Positions 47,903 to 56,377 of a DNA stretch of 64,000 bases are shown here, in pieces; positions within the stretch are counted from its first letter, which is position 1, and every line of letters begins with the position of its first letter. The position numbers and the translations under genes were made by a program. Origin of the DNA: Paenibacillus sp. Soil750 (GTDB taxonomy: Bacteria > Bacillota > Bacilli > Paenibacillales > NBRC-103111); the NCBI RefSeq assembly GCF_001428045.1, contig NZ_LMSD01000003.1, positions 62,001-126,000 on the forward strand, read 5' to 3'. Below the pieces are notes generated by a model, which worked only from the letters and a program-made list of their open reading frames with translations, had not been told where the DNA came from and did not search any database.

Positions 47903-47932
47903 TTGCATATGAAAATATAACTGTGATATAAT
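47903..47932 (+). promoter_or_regulatory. Promoter of the rplU-prp-rpmA operon
   Basis: TTGCAT, 18 bases, TATAAT, with TGA directly before the -10 making an extended -10. It is among the strongest promoter matches in the window. Confidence 0.85.
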
Positions 47933-47939
47933 ACTCGGA

Positions 47940-48053
47940 GTGTGTTGTTTAGGCATGCTGTAACCGCACGAAACAGGTCGAAGTACGCGAATGGAATTAA
48001 TTCTGTTCCGTCACCTGCACAAGGCGAGTCTGAGACATGAGGAGGTAATGAAA
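47940..48053 (+). promoter_or_regulatory. Ribosomal protein L21 leader
   Basis: The 5' untranslated region contains TGTAACCGCACGAAACAGGTCG, written here as TGTAACCGCACG then AAACAGGTCG, which I recognise as the conserved core of the Bacillales L21 leader RNA, thought to bind a ribosomal protein for autoregulation. It sits between the promoter and rplU as expected. Confidence 0.7.
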
Positions 48054-48365
48054 ATGTACGCAATTATTGAAACAGGTGGTAAACAGTACAAAGTTCAAGA
48101 GGGCGATGTTCTTTACATCGAAAAATTGAACGCTGCTGAGGGTGAGGTTGTTTCTTTTGATCGTGTGTTCTTGGTTTCCAAAGAAGATGGCCTAGTAGTA
48201 GGTGCTCCATTGGTTGCAGGTGCTTCAGTTTCCGCGAAAGTGGAGAAACACGGCAAAGGTGCAAAAGTCATCGTTTATAAGTACAAACCGAAAAAGAACT
48301 ATCACAAAAAGCAAGGTCATCGTCAACCGTACACAAGAGTAGTAGTTGAGAAAATCCAAGCGTAA
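48054..48365 (+). CDS. rplU: 50S ribosomal protein L21
   Basis: A 103-residue ribosomal protein that binds 23S r[21 protein letters not shown] at the N-terminus and [21 protein letters not shown] at the C-terminus are family signatures; I break the latter as [11 protein letters not shown] and [17 protein letters not shown] precedes the ATG. The open frame upstream lies in the leader and is not translated. It heads rplU-prp-rpmA. Confidence 0.98.
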   Translation: MYAIIETGGKQYKVQEGDVLYIEKLNAAEGEVVSFDRVFLVSKEDGLVVGAPLVAGASVSAKVEKHGKGAKVIVYKYKPKKNYHKKQGHRQPYTRVVVEKIQA

Positions 48366-48377
48366 GAGACAAGCCCT

Positions 48378-48731
48378 ATGATCTACGTGACCATAGAACG
48401 TCTTGCACCGGATTCGCCTCAAATTCTTTCTTTTGTAGTGGAAGGCCATGCTGAATATGACGTGCCTGGCAAAGACTTGGTCTGCGCCGCGGTATCAGCG
48501 ATTTCCGTTGGTACATGTAACTCGATAGAATCCTTAACCGGTGTGATTCCGATTCACGAAATGGAGCCTGGACTGCTGGATGTAACCATCCCGGATAGTG
48601 CGCGTGCCATGCCTGAAACTTGGGGTCAAGTGCAGTTAATTATAGAATCGATGGTCGTTATGTTACAAACGATTGAACAAACTTACGGTGACTATATAAC
48701 GATTGAAACAATCTATCACAAAGGAGGATAA
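48378..48731 (+). CDS. prp: Ribosomal-processing cysteine protease Prp
   Basis: A 117-residue protease (formerly YsxB) that removes the N-terminal extension of ribosomal protein L27 in Firmicutes. The catalytic His24 (EGHAEYD) and Cys36 ([11 protein letters not shown]) have the family spacing. It lies between rplU and rpmA, whose product carries the matching cleavage sequence. The ribosome binding site is weak. The stop is four bases before the rpmA start, and the GGAGG of rpmA lies in its last codons. Confidence 0.96.
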   Translation: MIYVTIERLAPDSPQILSFVVEGHAEYDVPGKDLVCAAVSAISVGTCNSIESLTGVIPIHEMEPGLLDVTIPDSARAMPETWGQVQLIIESMVVMLQTIEQTYGDYITIETIYHKGG

Positions 48732-48735
48732 CACC

Positions 48736-49050
48736 ATGTTTTTGAAATTGGATCTCCAATTATTCGCTTCCAAAAAAGGGGTAGGTTCCACAAAGAACGG
48801 TCGTGACTCACACTCTAAGCGCCTTGGCGCTAAACGTGCTGACGGTCAAACTGTTACTGCTGGAAGCATTCTCTACCGTCAACGCGGTACGAAAATTCAC
48901 CCAGGAACGAACGTAGGCATCGGTTCGGATGATACACTTTTCGCTTTGGTACAAGGCGTAGTGAAATTCGAGCGTTTGGGCCGCGATCGCAAAAAAGTGA
49001 GCGTATACCCAGTTGATGTAGCTCCAGTAGCTGCAGCTCTAGAAGCGTAA
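48736..49050 (+). CDS. rpmA: 50S ribosomal protein L27 with Prp-cleaved N-terminus
   Basis: A 104-residue ribosomal protein near the peptidyl transferase centre. The N-terminus [18 protein letters not shown] matches the Firmicute extension that Prp cleaves after Phe10 (LQLF-ASKKG), exposing the functional N-terminal arm. [19 protein letters not shown] and [14 protein letters not shown] are the body signatures. The real start is the ATG at 48736 after AAAGGAGG; the open frame upstream lies inside prp. Confidence 0.98.
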   Translation: MFLKLDLQLFASKKGVGSTKNGRDSHSKRLGAKRADGQTVTAGSILYRQRGTKIHPGTNVGIGSDDTLFALVQGVVKFERLGRDRKKVSVYPVDVAPVAAALEA

Positions 49051-49053
49051 TTA

Positions 49054-49091
49054 GAATCCCTGGTGAGCGAGAGTTCATCCAGGGATTTTTT
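49054..49091 (+). terminator. Terminator after rpmA
   Basis: AATCCCTGG pairs with CCAGGGATT, followed by a T-run. Confidence 0.9.
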
Positions 49092-49190
49092 CTCAATATG
49101 TATGGAAAAAACCTCTAACCGTGATCACTCATTTCGGATGGCCCGGGGCGGGGGTTTTCTCGTTTGTTTGGTGAAGTTTTCCAGGCATCA

Positions 49191-49199
49191 TGATATACT
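49191..49199 (+). promoter_or_regulatory. Extended -10 upstream of spo0B
   Basis: TGATATACT lies 42 bases before the spo0B ATG; no good -35 at standard spacing. Confidence 0.4.
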
Positions 49200-49240
49200 G
49201 GATGAACGGTTACAAAGCAGGAGAACGGGGCGAGCGGATA

Positions 49241-49996
49241 ATGAAGCAATTGGGCAGCGCACAAGTCTATGTATTAGCACTTGTGCTCATAGGATTGACT
49301 GGCTTGTTGGTTACAGAACCGTGGATTATTAGAGTGGCATTCCTACTAATCATTCTCGTAAGTGGGTATACAGCTTGGAGACTAGAAGTAAGTAGAATGG
49401 AAGAAAAGTGGCGTTCTACGCTGAAGCAGCAAGAGCAAGAGGATCATCTGAAGCTGATTGCCGTTGTAAATCGCTTGCGGCATGATTGGATGAATGATAC
49501 CCAGATTTTATTTGGTTACATTCAAATGAAGAAGTTTGATAATTTGCGGCCCTATATGGAAAAAATAAAAATGACTATGCAGCAGGAAAGCAATCTCTCC
49601 AAGCTGGGAATCCCCTCTTTTATTGCTTACTTGCTTCAATTCCGTGTGCAGTCAAAGATGTTAGAGCTGAATGTGGAAGTTGAGCAAGAAATTAATCTTG
49701 GACAACTCCCGATCCAGCACGGACTGATTGAACGATTGGTTCGGCAAATGGTGGCATGCATTCAGGAACATACGGCATTCGAAGATGGGGAAAGTGGCAC
49801 TCTCAGCTTGGAGTTTGATGTTCAAGAAGATGGCTTACTGCTTGATTTTGTATATCAAGGCCCCTATAATCGGGAACAACTTGAGCAATCGGTTTTGGCG
49901 CGTTTTTCATCGAAAGATTCACAGTATTTGCTTGAGAATGATGATTGGCATGAAGAAGAAGCAAGTGTCACGCTACGATTGCCGTTTCATATATAA
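49241..49996 (+). CDS. spo0B: Sporulation initiation phosphotransferase Spo0B
   Basis: A 251-residue histidine-kinase-like phosphotransferase that relays phosphate from Spo0F to Spo0A. Two hydrophobic segments lie at the N-terminus (about 8-45), which the B. subtilis protein lacks. The four-helix-bundle domain carries the phosphorylated His81 in NRLRHDWMND. The C-terminal kinase-like ATPase domain is degenerate. Position between rpmA and obg is the conserved spo0B locus. The ATG at 49241 is chosen because the -10 element would fall inside the upstream in-frame starts (49190, 49205). Confidence 0.88.
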   Translation: MKQLGSAQVYVLALVLIGLTGLLVTEPWIIRVAFLLIILVSGYTAWRLEVSRMEEKWRSTLKQQEQEDHLKLIAVVNRLRHDWMNDTQILFGYIQMKKFDNLRPYMEKIKMTMQQESNLSKLGIPSFIAYLLQFRVQSKMLELNVEVEQEINLGQLPIQHGLIERLVRQMVACIQEHTAFEDGESGTLSLEFDVQEDGLLLDFVYQGPYNREQLEQSVLARFSSKDSQYLLENDDWHEEEASVTLRLPFHI

Positions 49997-50011
49997 AGTT
50001 GAGGTGTAGAA

Positions 50012-51316
50012 ATGTTTGTTGATAAGGCGAAGATTTTTGTAAAAGGCGGCGACGGTGGTGACGGTTTAGTTGCTTTCCGTCGGGAGAAGTATGTACCGGA
50101 GGGTGGTCCTGCCGGCGGTGACGGTGGCAACGGTGGTGATGTTGTTTTCCGCGTAGACGAGGGCTTACGGACATTGATGGATTTCCGTTATCAGAAGCAC
50201 TTTAAAGCAGAACGCGGCGAGAAAGGCCGTAACAAATCGATGCATGGAGCTAACTCAGAGGATATGATCGTTCGTATTCCCCCTGGGACGACCATTATTG
50301 ATGATGACACGCAAGAAGTGATCGCTGACTTAACGCGTCATGGGCAAGAAGTCGTCGTTGCGAAGGGTGGCCGAGGCGGAAGAGGGAACACGCGCTTTGC
50401 AACTGCTCGCGTGACAGCTCCTGAGATTGCGGAGAACGGTGAAGAAGGCGTAGAACGTTGGGTTATCTTAGAAATGAAAGTAATGGCTGACGTAGGGCTT
50501 GTAGGTTTCCCGAGCGTGGGTAAATCAACTTTATTGTCTGTCGTTTCTGCCGCGAAGCCTAAGATTGCAGCGTATCACTTCACAACGTTAACTCCTAACC
50601 TAGGTGTAGTTGATGTTGGGGATGGCAGAAGCTTCGTGATGGCAGATTTGCCAGGTTTGATCGAAGGCGCTCACGAAGGTGTAGGCTTGGGCCATGAGTT
50701 TCTACGTCACGTAGAGCGGACGCGAGTCATTGTACATGTCGTGGACATGTCGGCTGCGGACGGACGTGATCCTTATGAGGATTTCATCAAAATCAATGAA
50801 GAAATCAAGCTCTATAATGCGAAGTTAGAGCAACGTCCTCAAATCGTTGTAGCCAACAAAATGGATATGCCAGAGTCGGAAGATAACTTGGCCTTGTTCA
50901 AAGAGCAGTTGGCAGCTGACGGCAAGGATTATGCCGTTTATCCGATTTCGGCATTGACACGCGGTGGCGTTCAAGAGTTGCTGTATAAGATTTCTGACAT
51001 CGTGGAAAGCATCCCGAATGCTCCTGAGGTCGAGGGAGTTGCTGGGACAGAAGAGCGTAAAGTATATCGCTTTGAGAAACGCGAAGAGAATGACTTCACG
51101 ATTCGTCGTGATAATGATGTATTCGTTATCGAGAGCCCATCGATTGAGAAATTGATCAAGCGGACGAATTTTACGACCCAAGATGGAATCGCGCGTTTTG
51201 CTCGTATTTTGCGTAACATGGGCATTGATGATGAGTTGCGTAAACGTGGCGCTGTTCATGGACAAACGATTCAAATTGGTGACTTTGACTTCGAGTTTGA
51301 TGAAAATAATTTATAA
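50012..51316 (+). CDS. obg: GTPase Obg/CgtA
   Basis: A 434-residue GTPase involved in 50S assembly, stress and sporulation initiation. The glycine-rich Obg fold is at 1-158 ([28 protein letters not shown]). The G domain has GFPSVGKST near 165-173, [12 protein letters not shown] near 212-223 and NKMD near 282-285. A C-terminal OCT domain follows (about 350-428). TTGAGGTG precedes the ATG. It starts 15 bases after spo0B, the same order as in B. subtilis. Confidence 0.97.
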   Translation: MFVDKAKIFVKGGDGGDGLVAFRREKYVPEGGPAGGDGGNGGDVVFRVDEGLRTLMDFRYQKHFKAERGEKGRNKSMHGANSEDMIVRIPPGTTIIDDDTQEVIADLTRHGQEVVVAKGGRGGRGNTRFATARVTAPEIAENGEEGVERWVILEMKVMADVGLVGFPSVGKSTLLSVVSAAKPKIAAYHFTTLTPNLGVVDVGDGRSFVMADLPGLIEGAHEGVGLGHEFLRHVERTRVIVHVVDMSAADGRDPYEDFIKINEEIKLYNAKLEQRPQIVVANKMDMPESEDNLALFKEQLAADGKDYAVYPISALTRGGVQELLYKISDIVESIPNAPEVEGVAGTEERKVYRFEKREENDFTIRRDNDVFVIESPSIEKLIKRTNFTTQDGIARFARILRNMGIDDELRKRGAVHGQTIQIGDFDFEFDENNL

Positions 51317-51322
51317 TCCAAG

Positions 51323-51358
51323 AGCACTTATCCCAACGGGATAGGTGTTTTTTTTATT
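51323..51358 (+). terminator. Terminator after obg
   Basis: CACTTATCCC pairs with GGGATAGGTG (one G-T pair), then a run of eight T. Confidence 0.88.
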
Positions 51359-51479
51359 TCGACTCATTTAATGTCACAATACTTGACACGAATTAATAAA
51401 AGCATTACCATTTTAGATATAACACGATAATTATGTAAGTTAATATAACACAAAATGGACCTAAGAAAGGAGGAGTATG

Positions 51480-52553
51480 ATGAAGAGATGGATTCAAGCG
51501 ATGGGGTCGGATCCGACGCGAATGCGAAATTTAACCTATGATGAAGCTGTAGAAGCTGCTGGTGAAATGGCGAAAGGAGATTCAACAGATGCGCAATGCG
51601 CTGCCTTTTTAATGGCGTTATGTATGAAAGGGGAAGCGGATGACGAGTTGATGGCCTTTATTGATGTCTATCGCGGCTATTCATTGAATTATCATACTCA
51701 GCCTAACTCGCTTAATTCAATAGGGCCTACGGAAGGGAGAAAGCGATTTCCTGTTACGTTGCCCGTCAGCCTGCTGCTTGCGTCAGTGGGGTTCACCCAA
51801 GTAATGCAAGGTGGTGATGCGCTTCCGGCCCGCCAAGGGACAGCACTGAAAGAGATTGTAGAAAGCTTAGGTGTTTCCTTGCATCTTTCTGTGAAGGCTT
51901 GGCAATCCATGTTATTTCATTTGCATATCGGATTTCTACCTACAGAGCAGCTGTGTCCGCCAATTGGACGGTTGAAGCAGGTCAGGGAGCAATTAGGTAT
52001 ACGAACTGTCATCGATACGATAGAGAAAGTATTGAATCCTGTGCTTTCGACGAACTTAATTATTGGTGTACAACAGCGCAAAGCAATGGAATCCTTGATT
52101 CCGATTTCAATGCGTTCGGGGTTTCAACAAGCGTATATTATCAGCGGCATTGATGGCTCTGAGGATTTACCACTTTATGAGAACAGCATGATCCGAATCG
52201 TGACCCCTTGGGGGGATGAGTCTCGTAGTGTGGAACCGCAGAAATTTGGCTTTACGAGTACACCTTTACCAAATTTGGCGAAAGAAGATCAGATTACGAT
52301 GGTGAAACGCATTATTGCAGGCGAGGATGGGACAGAAGTCAAACGTGAACGTGATCACGTCATTTTCAATACGGGGCTAAGATTGAAATGGTTTGATAAG
52401 GTAGATAGTTACGAAGAGGGCTTTCAGCTTGCCGAAGCTTTACTACAGCGGAAAGAAGCGCAGAAAATCATGCAGCGCTGGATTGATCAGAGTCAGTATT
52501 TGAAACTGCAAGATCTTGCCGACAGTGATGATTCCTCATCGAAAATAGGTTAA
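51480..52553 (+). CDS. Anthranilate phosphoribosyltransferase-like protein, probably not a true TrpD
   Basis: A 357-residue protein with the TrpD fold: an N-terminal helical domain (LTYDEAVEAAGEMAKGDSTDAQCAAFLMALCMKG near 19-52, split in two here) and a glycosyltransferase family 3 domain. The PRPP-binding GTGGD motif of TrpD is replaced by SIGPTEGRKRF, and VMQGGDALPARQGTALKEIVESLGV takes the place of the usual H-G-N-R-x-x-S-S region. It lies outside any trp cluster. It resembles the TrpD2/YbiB group, for which nucleic acid binding has been described in other species; its role here is unknown. Start is ATG 51477 or 51480, after AAAGGAGG. Confidence 0.75.
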   Translation: MKRWIQAMGSDPTRMRNLTYDEAVEAAGEMAKGDSTDAQCAAFLMALCMKGEADDELMAFIDVYRGYSLNYHTQPNSLNSIGPTEGRKRFPVTLPVSLLLASVGFTQVMQGGDALPARQGTALKEIVESLGVSLHLSVKAWQSMLFHLHIGFLPTEQLCPPIGRLKQVREQLGIRTVIDTIEKVLNPVLSTNLIIGVQQRKAMESLIPISMRSGFQQAYIISGIDGSEDLPLYENSMIRIVTPWGDESRSVEPQKFGFTSTPLPNLAKEDQITMVKRIIAGEDGTEVKRERDHVIFNTGLRLKWFDKVDSYEEGFQLAEALLQRKEAQKIMQRWIDQSQYLKLQDLADSDDSSSKIG

Positions 52554-52565
52554 AGGCCTTCCAAA

Positions 52566-52602
52566 AAGCTGTGAGTAGACAGCAAAATGGGGGGCTTTTT
52601 TT
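52566..52602 (+). terminator. Probable terminator after the TrpD-like gene
   Basis: An AAAAAGC arm can pair with GCTTTTT around an intervening GCTGT/ACAGC region. The two pairings share bases, so the fold is not certain. The T-run runs directly into element copy 2. Confidence 0.5.
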
Positions 52603-52603
52603 G

Positions 52604-52693
52604 AAATATAGAATATATAGTTTCACACGATAATTTATCTATATTTTTAGATAAACGCACCTGTCCAAGTAGGACGGAGTAGCCGTTTATTTT
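52604..52693 (+). repeat. Interspersed two-hairpin element, copy 2
   Basis: Stem 1 pairs AAATATAG (52604-52611) with CTATATTT (52639-52646) around a 27-base loop containing GTTTCACA. Stem 2 pairs ATAAACG (52651-52657) with CGTTTAT (52684-52690), with inner GTCC/GGAC (52663-52675). It ends GGACGG, A, GTAGCCGTTTATTTT. It lies between the TrpD-like gene and the NlpC/P60 gene, 112 bases before the start of the latter and in the same orientation. Confidence 0.85.
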
Positions 52694-52805
52694 ATGGGGG
52701 TAGGAAAATTGGTAGATGTTACAGCTAAAACTTAATCAATGGATATGTTACCATTTACTAGTGTCATCAGGATTCGTAAGTACAAAACGCTAGGAGGCTT
52801 ACTTC

Positions 52806-53786
52806 ATGAAGAAACAACTACTTGCTTTTGCCCTTATCCCATCATTACTATTTGGTGCTGTCACAGTCCCATTCCCTAAAGCAGCTTCTGCTGCAACTAC
52901 TGGTGAAGTCGTTAGCAGTGTGAGTTTCCGCCAAAGCCCAGACGAGAATTCACCGCGTATTCGCTATTTAAAAGCCGGAGAGCCAGTCTCCATTATCGAG
53001 AAAGTGAATGCCTACTGGTATAGAGTTCAAGTGACGAACGGTCAAATCGGTTATGTCTCAACAAGTTCAAAGTACATAAAAGCAAACGGTCAAACAACGT
53101 CTCCTGCAACGGGGACAGGACGTATCGTCGCAAGCGTGAGCTTCCGCACAGCGGCTAACGAGAATGCAACGCGAATCCGTTATCTGAAGGCAGGAGAAAC
53201 GGTTCAAATCCTCCAGAAAGTAAATGCTTACTGGTATAAAGTCAAAGCATCAGATGGTCGTGAAGGATACATAAGCACAAGTCCTACCTACATATCAACC
53301 TCAGGTGGAAGCACATCTCCTGGTACGAACACAGGTGGGACAACAAGCGAAAAGATTCAAAAGGTGATAGCAGCAGGCAAGAAATACATGGGAACGCCAT
53401 ATGAATATGGGTCCAGTCGTGATAACACCTCAACGTTTGATTGTTCTGATTTTGTGCGTCAATCATTCTTGGACGGAATTGGACTGAAATTACCATCGGA
53501 TTCAAGAGGTCAAGGTGCGTATGTGAAGTCGCTCGGACACAATGTAACGGACTGGCATAACCTCAAGGTTGGCGATCTGATGTTCTTTATGTCTTATAAA
53601 GGGACGGCGCAATCCAACTATGCAGGTATTAATAAGTCTGCACAAACGATTACCCATGTGGCTATTTATTTAGGTAATGGTCAAATACTTTCGACGTATT
53701 CCAAAGAAAGTGGCGGTGTGCGAATTGATTCCATTGCAAATCGGCATTGGGAATATCGCTTTCTATTCGGAGGCAGTGCGTTATAA
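52806..53786 (+). CDS. Secreted NlpC/P60 endopeptidase with two SH3b domains
   Basis: A cell wall hydrolase of 326 residues. A signal peptide covers about 1-30 (ends AASAAT). Two tandem SH3b repeats follow (about 33-92 and 103-162), each with VSFR...RIRYLKAGE...VNAYWY and G-Y-V/I-S-T-S, probably for wall binding. The NlpC/P60 domain (about 180-326) has the catalytic Cys in TFDCSDFVRQ, and His in ITHVAIYLGNG. It should cut within the gamma-D-Glu stem peptide. CTAGGAGG precedes the ATG. Its 5' gap carries element copy 2; whether this controls it is unknown. Confidence 0.92.
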   Translation: MKKQLLAFALIPSLLFGAVTVPFPKAASAATTGEVVSSVSFRQSPDENSPRIRYLKAGEPVSIIEKVNAYWYRVQVTNGQIGYVSTSSKYIKANGQTTSPATGTGRIVASVSFRTAANENATRIRYLKAGETVQILQKVNAYWYKVKASDGREGYISTSPTYISTSGGSTSPGTNTGGTTSEKIQKVIAAGKKYMGTPYEYGSSRDNTSTFDCSDFVRQSFLDGIGLKLPSDSRGQGAYVKSLGHNVTDWHNLKVGDLMFFMSYKGTAQSNYAGINKSAQTITHVAIYLGNGQILSTYSKESGGVRIDSIANRHWEYRFLFGGSAL

Positions 53787-53795
53787 GAATGCTAC

Positions 53796-53834
53796 AAAAA
53801 GAGCAGGCAACGAGAAATCGTTGTCTGCTCTTTT
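53796..53834 (+). terminator. Bidirectional terminator between the NlpC/P60 and Nudix genes
   Basis: AAAAGAGCAG-G-CAACG pairs with CGTTG-T-CTGCTCTTTT; A and T runs flank both sides and both convergent genes end here. Confidence 0.9.
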
Positions 53835-53851
53835 CCAAGTCAGGGGTCGGA

Positions 53852-54361
53852 TTAAATTTGCATCGGGTCCAATAAGGGGTTCCAATGTATTGTAGGTGTG
53901 TCTGTCCCTGATTGAATCCCTGCAGAGCCTATCCACGGATGAGAAGTCGGGCCTACGCTGAAATAATGTTCGAGTAAGCAGCGGAAAATATAGGGCATCG
54001 GGCGATCTAGGACGTCTACTTTGTGAATCCAATGCAAATCACCTTCCGATGTAACGATTCGTGGATTCACATCCGTTTTACCGACATAGAAAAACTGTTG
54101 GCGTATTTCTTGGCCATTGAGCCGAAGTAAGACATATTGTAGATGTAAATCTTGAATCTCGTCTTGCTCGATGCCGGTTTCTTCCCAAACCTCACGAAAG
54201 CAAGCCGTTCTTGGTTGGCTAATTTCATGCGGTTCGAGATGACCGCCAATTGCCGCCCATAAGCCGGGAGAGAGCGTGCGGTTTAATGCGCGTTTCATCA
54301 TGAGGAGCTCGTCATGCTTGTTCCATAAAAGTGCGGTAGACATCATTCGTAATGTAATCAT
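53852..54361 (-). CDS. Nudix hydrolase
   Basis: A 169-residue protein with a Nudix box GGHLEPHEISQPRTACF-REVWEETGI near 39-64. Nine residues lie between the first Glu and the REVWEE helix, where the classic pattern has seven, so the loop is two residues longer. The catalytic EExGI part is intact. It probably hydrolyses a nucleoside diphosphate derivative, but the substrate cannot be told. GGGAGGGG precedes its ATG. It is convergent with the NlpC/P60 gene and shares its terminator. Confidence 0.9.
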   Translation of the reverse strand: MITLRMMSTALLWNKHDELLMMKRALNRTLSPGLWAAIGGHLEPHEISQPRTACFREVWEETGIEQDEIQDLHLQYVLLRLNGQEIRQQFFYVGKTDVNPRIVTSEGDLHWIHKVDVLDRPMPYIFRCLLEHYFSVGPTSHPWIGSAGIQSGTDTPTIHWNPLLDPMQI

Positions 54362-54452
54362 GGAGAGATCCCCTCCCTTCGTTAGTTCCGTTTCAGCTTA
54401 TCATAGAAAAGGAAGGGGCTGCAAAGGCGAATGCTTGGATGCATTTTGCCTA

Positions 54453-54481
54453 TTGCTTCACAAGGCATGTTTCGATATAAT
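54453..54481 (+). promoter_or_regulatory. Promoter of the pheB-hom operon
   Basis: TTGCTT, 17 bases, TATAAT, 47 bases before the pheB start. Confidence 0.7.
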
Positions 54482-54528
54482 GTCCTCTATAGGGAAACAT
54501 TAGTCTTTTTGGAGAGGACGGTAGTTAG

Positions 54529-55011
54529 GTGCCGGAGAGCAAAGAGTTTCTTCCAACCATGAAGCACATCGGACCTGAGAGGTACTACTTAGTCCGCGAG
54601 GACATTCTTCCAGAAGGTGTTCTGAAGACAGCACAGGCCAAGGAGTTACTTGCACGGGGTGAAGTGAAGACGATTCACGACGCTGTCGAACAAGTTGGGC
54701 TGAGCAGAAGCGCCTTTTATAAGTATAAAGATGGCATTCATCCACTTAGCAAGCTAGAGCGCGAACGCATAATTACAATTTCAATGGATTTGGAGCATAG
54801 ATCCGGGATATTGTCCCGTGTACTCGCACTCATCGCCAATTTGGATGGCAATGTGTTGACCATCCACCAAACGATTCCATTACAGGGTATGGCGAATGTC
54901 GTTATATCCTTAGAAATTTCATCCATGGGCGAGGAGATCCGGGAAATTGTGGATCGCTTAGGAGCGCAAGACGGAGTCAAGCGTGCCATGGTCATCGGTC
55001 AAGGCAGTTAA
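54529..55011 (+). CDS. pheB: ACT domain protein PheB
   Basis: A 160-residue protein with an N-terminal region containing YYLVREDILPEGVLKTAQAKELL, a short helix-turn-helix-like segment (TIHDAVEQVGLSRSAFYKYKDGI near 46-69) and a C-terminal ACT domain (about 82-155). This is the UPF0735/PheB family found next to pheA or hom in Bacillales. An amino-acid-sensing role is inferred from the ACT domain; no enzyme activity is known. The start is GTG at 54529 after GGAGAGG; ATG 54559 is possible but has no site. Confidence 0.85.
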   Translation: MPESKEFLPTMKHIGPERYYLVREDILPEGVLKTAQAKELLARGEVKTIHDAVEQVGLSRSAFYKYKDGIHPLSKLERERIITISMDLEHRSGILSRVLALIANLDGNVLTIHQTIPLQGMANVVISLEISSMGEEIREIVDRLGAQDGVKRAMVIGQGS

Positions 55012-55040
55012 GATTAGCATACAATTCAGGAGGTAATGAA

Positions 55041-56327
55041 ATGAAACCCATCAAGGTTGGTTTACTAGGATTAGGAACTGTAGGAACAGGTGTCGTACGT
55101 ATTGTTGAAGGCCATCAAGAAGATTTGCAACGTCAAACAGGTTCAGCTATTGAAATCGCAAAAATTCTTGTACAAGATAAGTCCAAACATCGCAACATTT
55201 CTGTAGATGCAGATAAACTTACAGAGAACGTCTGGGACGTCATTGGCGATAGCGACATCGATATCGTTGTTGAAGTGATGGGTGGCGTTGAAGCAACGAA
55301 AGCCCACATTCTAACAGCACTTGGGAACGGCAAACACATCATTACAGCGAATAAGGATCTAATGGCGATGCATGGTGCTGAAATTTTGGCCAAAGCCGCT
55401 GAAAATAATTGCGATGTCTTTTATGAAGCGAGTGTTGCAGGCGGAATTCCGATTATTCGTGCACTTGTTGAAGGTTTCTCCTCCGATCGCATCACGAAAA
55501 TTATGGGGATTGTGAACGGCACGACGAACTACATTTTAACTAAAATGAGTCAAGAAGGCGCTGCTTATGCCGATGTGTTGAAAGAAGCACAAGAATTAGG
55601 CTATGCAGAAGCGGACCCTACTTCGGATGTTGAGGGCTTAGATGCTGCTCGCAAAATGACGATCTTATCGACGCTTGGTTTTCATGCCAATGTCGCTTTG
55701 AGCGATGTGGAAGCGAAAGGTATTTCCAAAGTAACGAAGGAAGATATTCAGTACGGTAAAAAGTTAGGCTATGAAGTAAAATTGCTTGGTATTGCCGAGA
55801 ATCATGATGGCCATATCTCCGTCAGCGTTCAACCGACTATGGTCAAAAACTCACATCCACTAGCTTCCGTAAATGGTGTATTCAATGCCGTTTATGTGAC
55901 TGGTGAAGCGGTTGGTGAAACGATGTTCTACGGTGCGGGTGCAGGTGAGCTTCCTACAGCAACATCTGTTGTAGCTGATCTAGTGGCTGTTGTACGCAAC
56001 TTGAAATTAGGTATTAATGGACGTACGGTACAAGCTCCTTACAAAGAGAAGAAGCTTAAAACGGACGAACAAATTGCTTCCAAAAACTTCATCTTACTTC
56101 ATGTTGAAGACAAAGCAGGCGTGCTTGCCCAAATTACACAAATTTTCGCAGAACATGAGGTTAGCTTGGAATCAGTCTTCCAACATCCGAATAAATCGAA
56201 CCCGAAAGCTGAAATCATCATTATTACACATGACGCTAATCAAGCGAGCATGAAAAATGTATTGAATCAATTCGAATCCATGGATGTTATCCATGCGATT
56301 AAGAGCGTGTATCGTGTAGAAGGCTAG
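55041..56327 (+). CDS. hom: Homoserine dehydrogenase
   Basis: Reduces aspartate semialdehyde to homoserine for threonine and methionine. The 428-residue protein has the NAD(P)-binding GLLGLGTVGTGVVRI at 7-21, the family signature with VNGTTNYILTKM near 157-168, the catalytic Lys and Asp in the AEADPTSDVEGLDAARK region near 192-208, and a C-terminal ACT domain (about 350-428) for feedback control. CAGGAGGT precedes the ATG. It is followed by a hairpin and element copy 3 before thrB. Confidence 0.96.
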   Translation: MKPIKVGLLGLGTVGTGVVRIVEGHQEDLQRQTGSAIEIAKILVQDKSKHRNISVDADKLTENVWDVIGDSDIDIVVEVMGGVEATKAHILTALGNGKHIITANKDLMAMHGAEILAKAAENNCDVFYEASVAGGIPIIRALVEGFSSDRITKIMGIVNGTTNYILTKMSQEGAAYADVLKEAQELGYAEADPTSDVEGLDAARKMTILSTLGFHANVALSDVEAKGISKVTKEDIQYGKKLGYEVKLLGIAENHDGHISVSVQPTMVKNSHPLASVNGVFNAVYVTGEAVGETMFYGAGAGELPTATSVVADLVAVVRNLKLGINGRTVQAPYKEKKLKTDEQIASKNFILLHVEDKAGVLAQITQIFAEHEVSLESVFQHPNKSNPKAEIIIITHDANQASMKNVLNQFESMDVIHAIKSVYRVEG

Positions 56328-56334
56328 CAATCGG

Positions 56335-56376
56335 TAACGCACTCGTCCTAGGAGGAGTGCGTTAGATGTTTATTTT
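56335..56376 (+). terminator. Hairpin between hom and thrB (possible terminator or attenuator)
   Basis: TAACGCACTC (56335-56344) pairs perfectly with GAGTGCGTTA (56355-56364), a ten-base-pair stem, followed by GATGTTTATTTT. The T-run is interrupted, so partial termination or mRNA end protection is plausible. Confidence 0.6.
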
Positions 56377-56377
56377 A

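Noticed and set aside
52604..52805. Cyclic di-AMP (ydaO) riboswitch upstream of the NlpC/P60 gene
   Set aside because: Expected from known links to wall hydrolases, but its conserved core motifs are absent; the structure present is the interspersed element.
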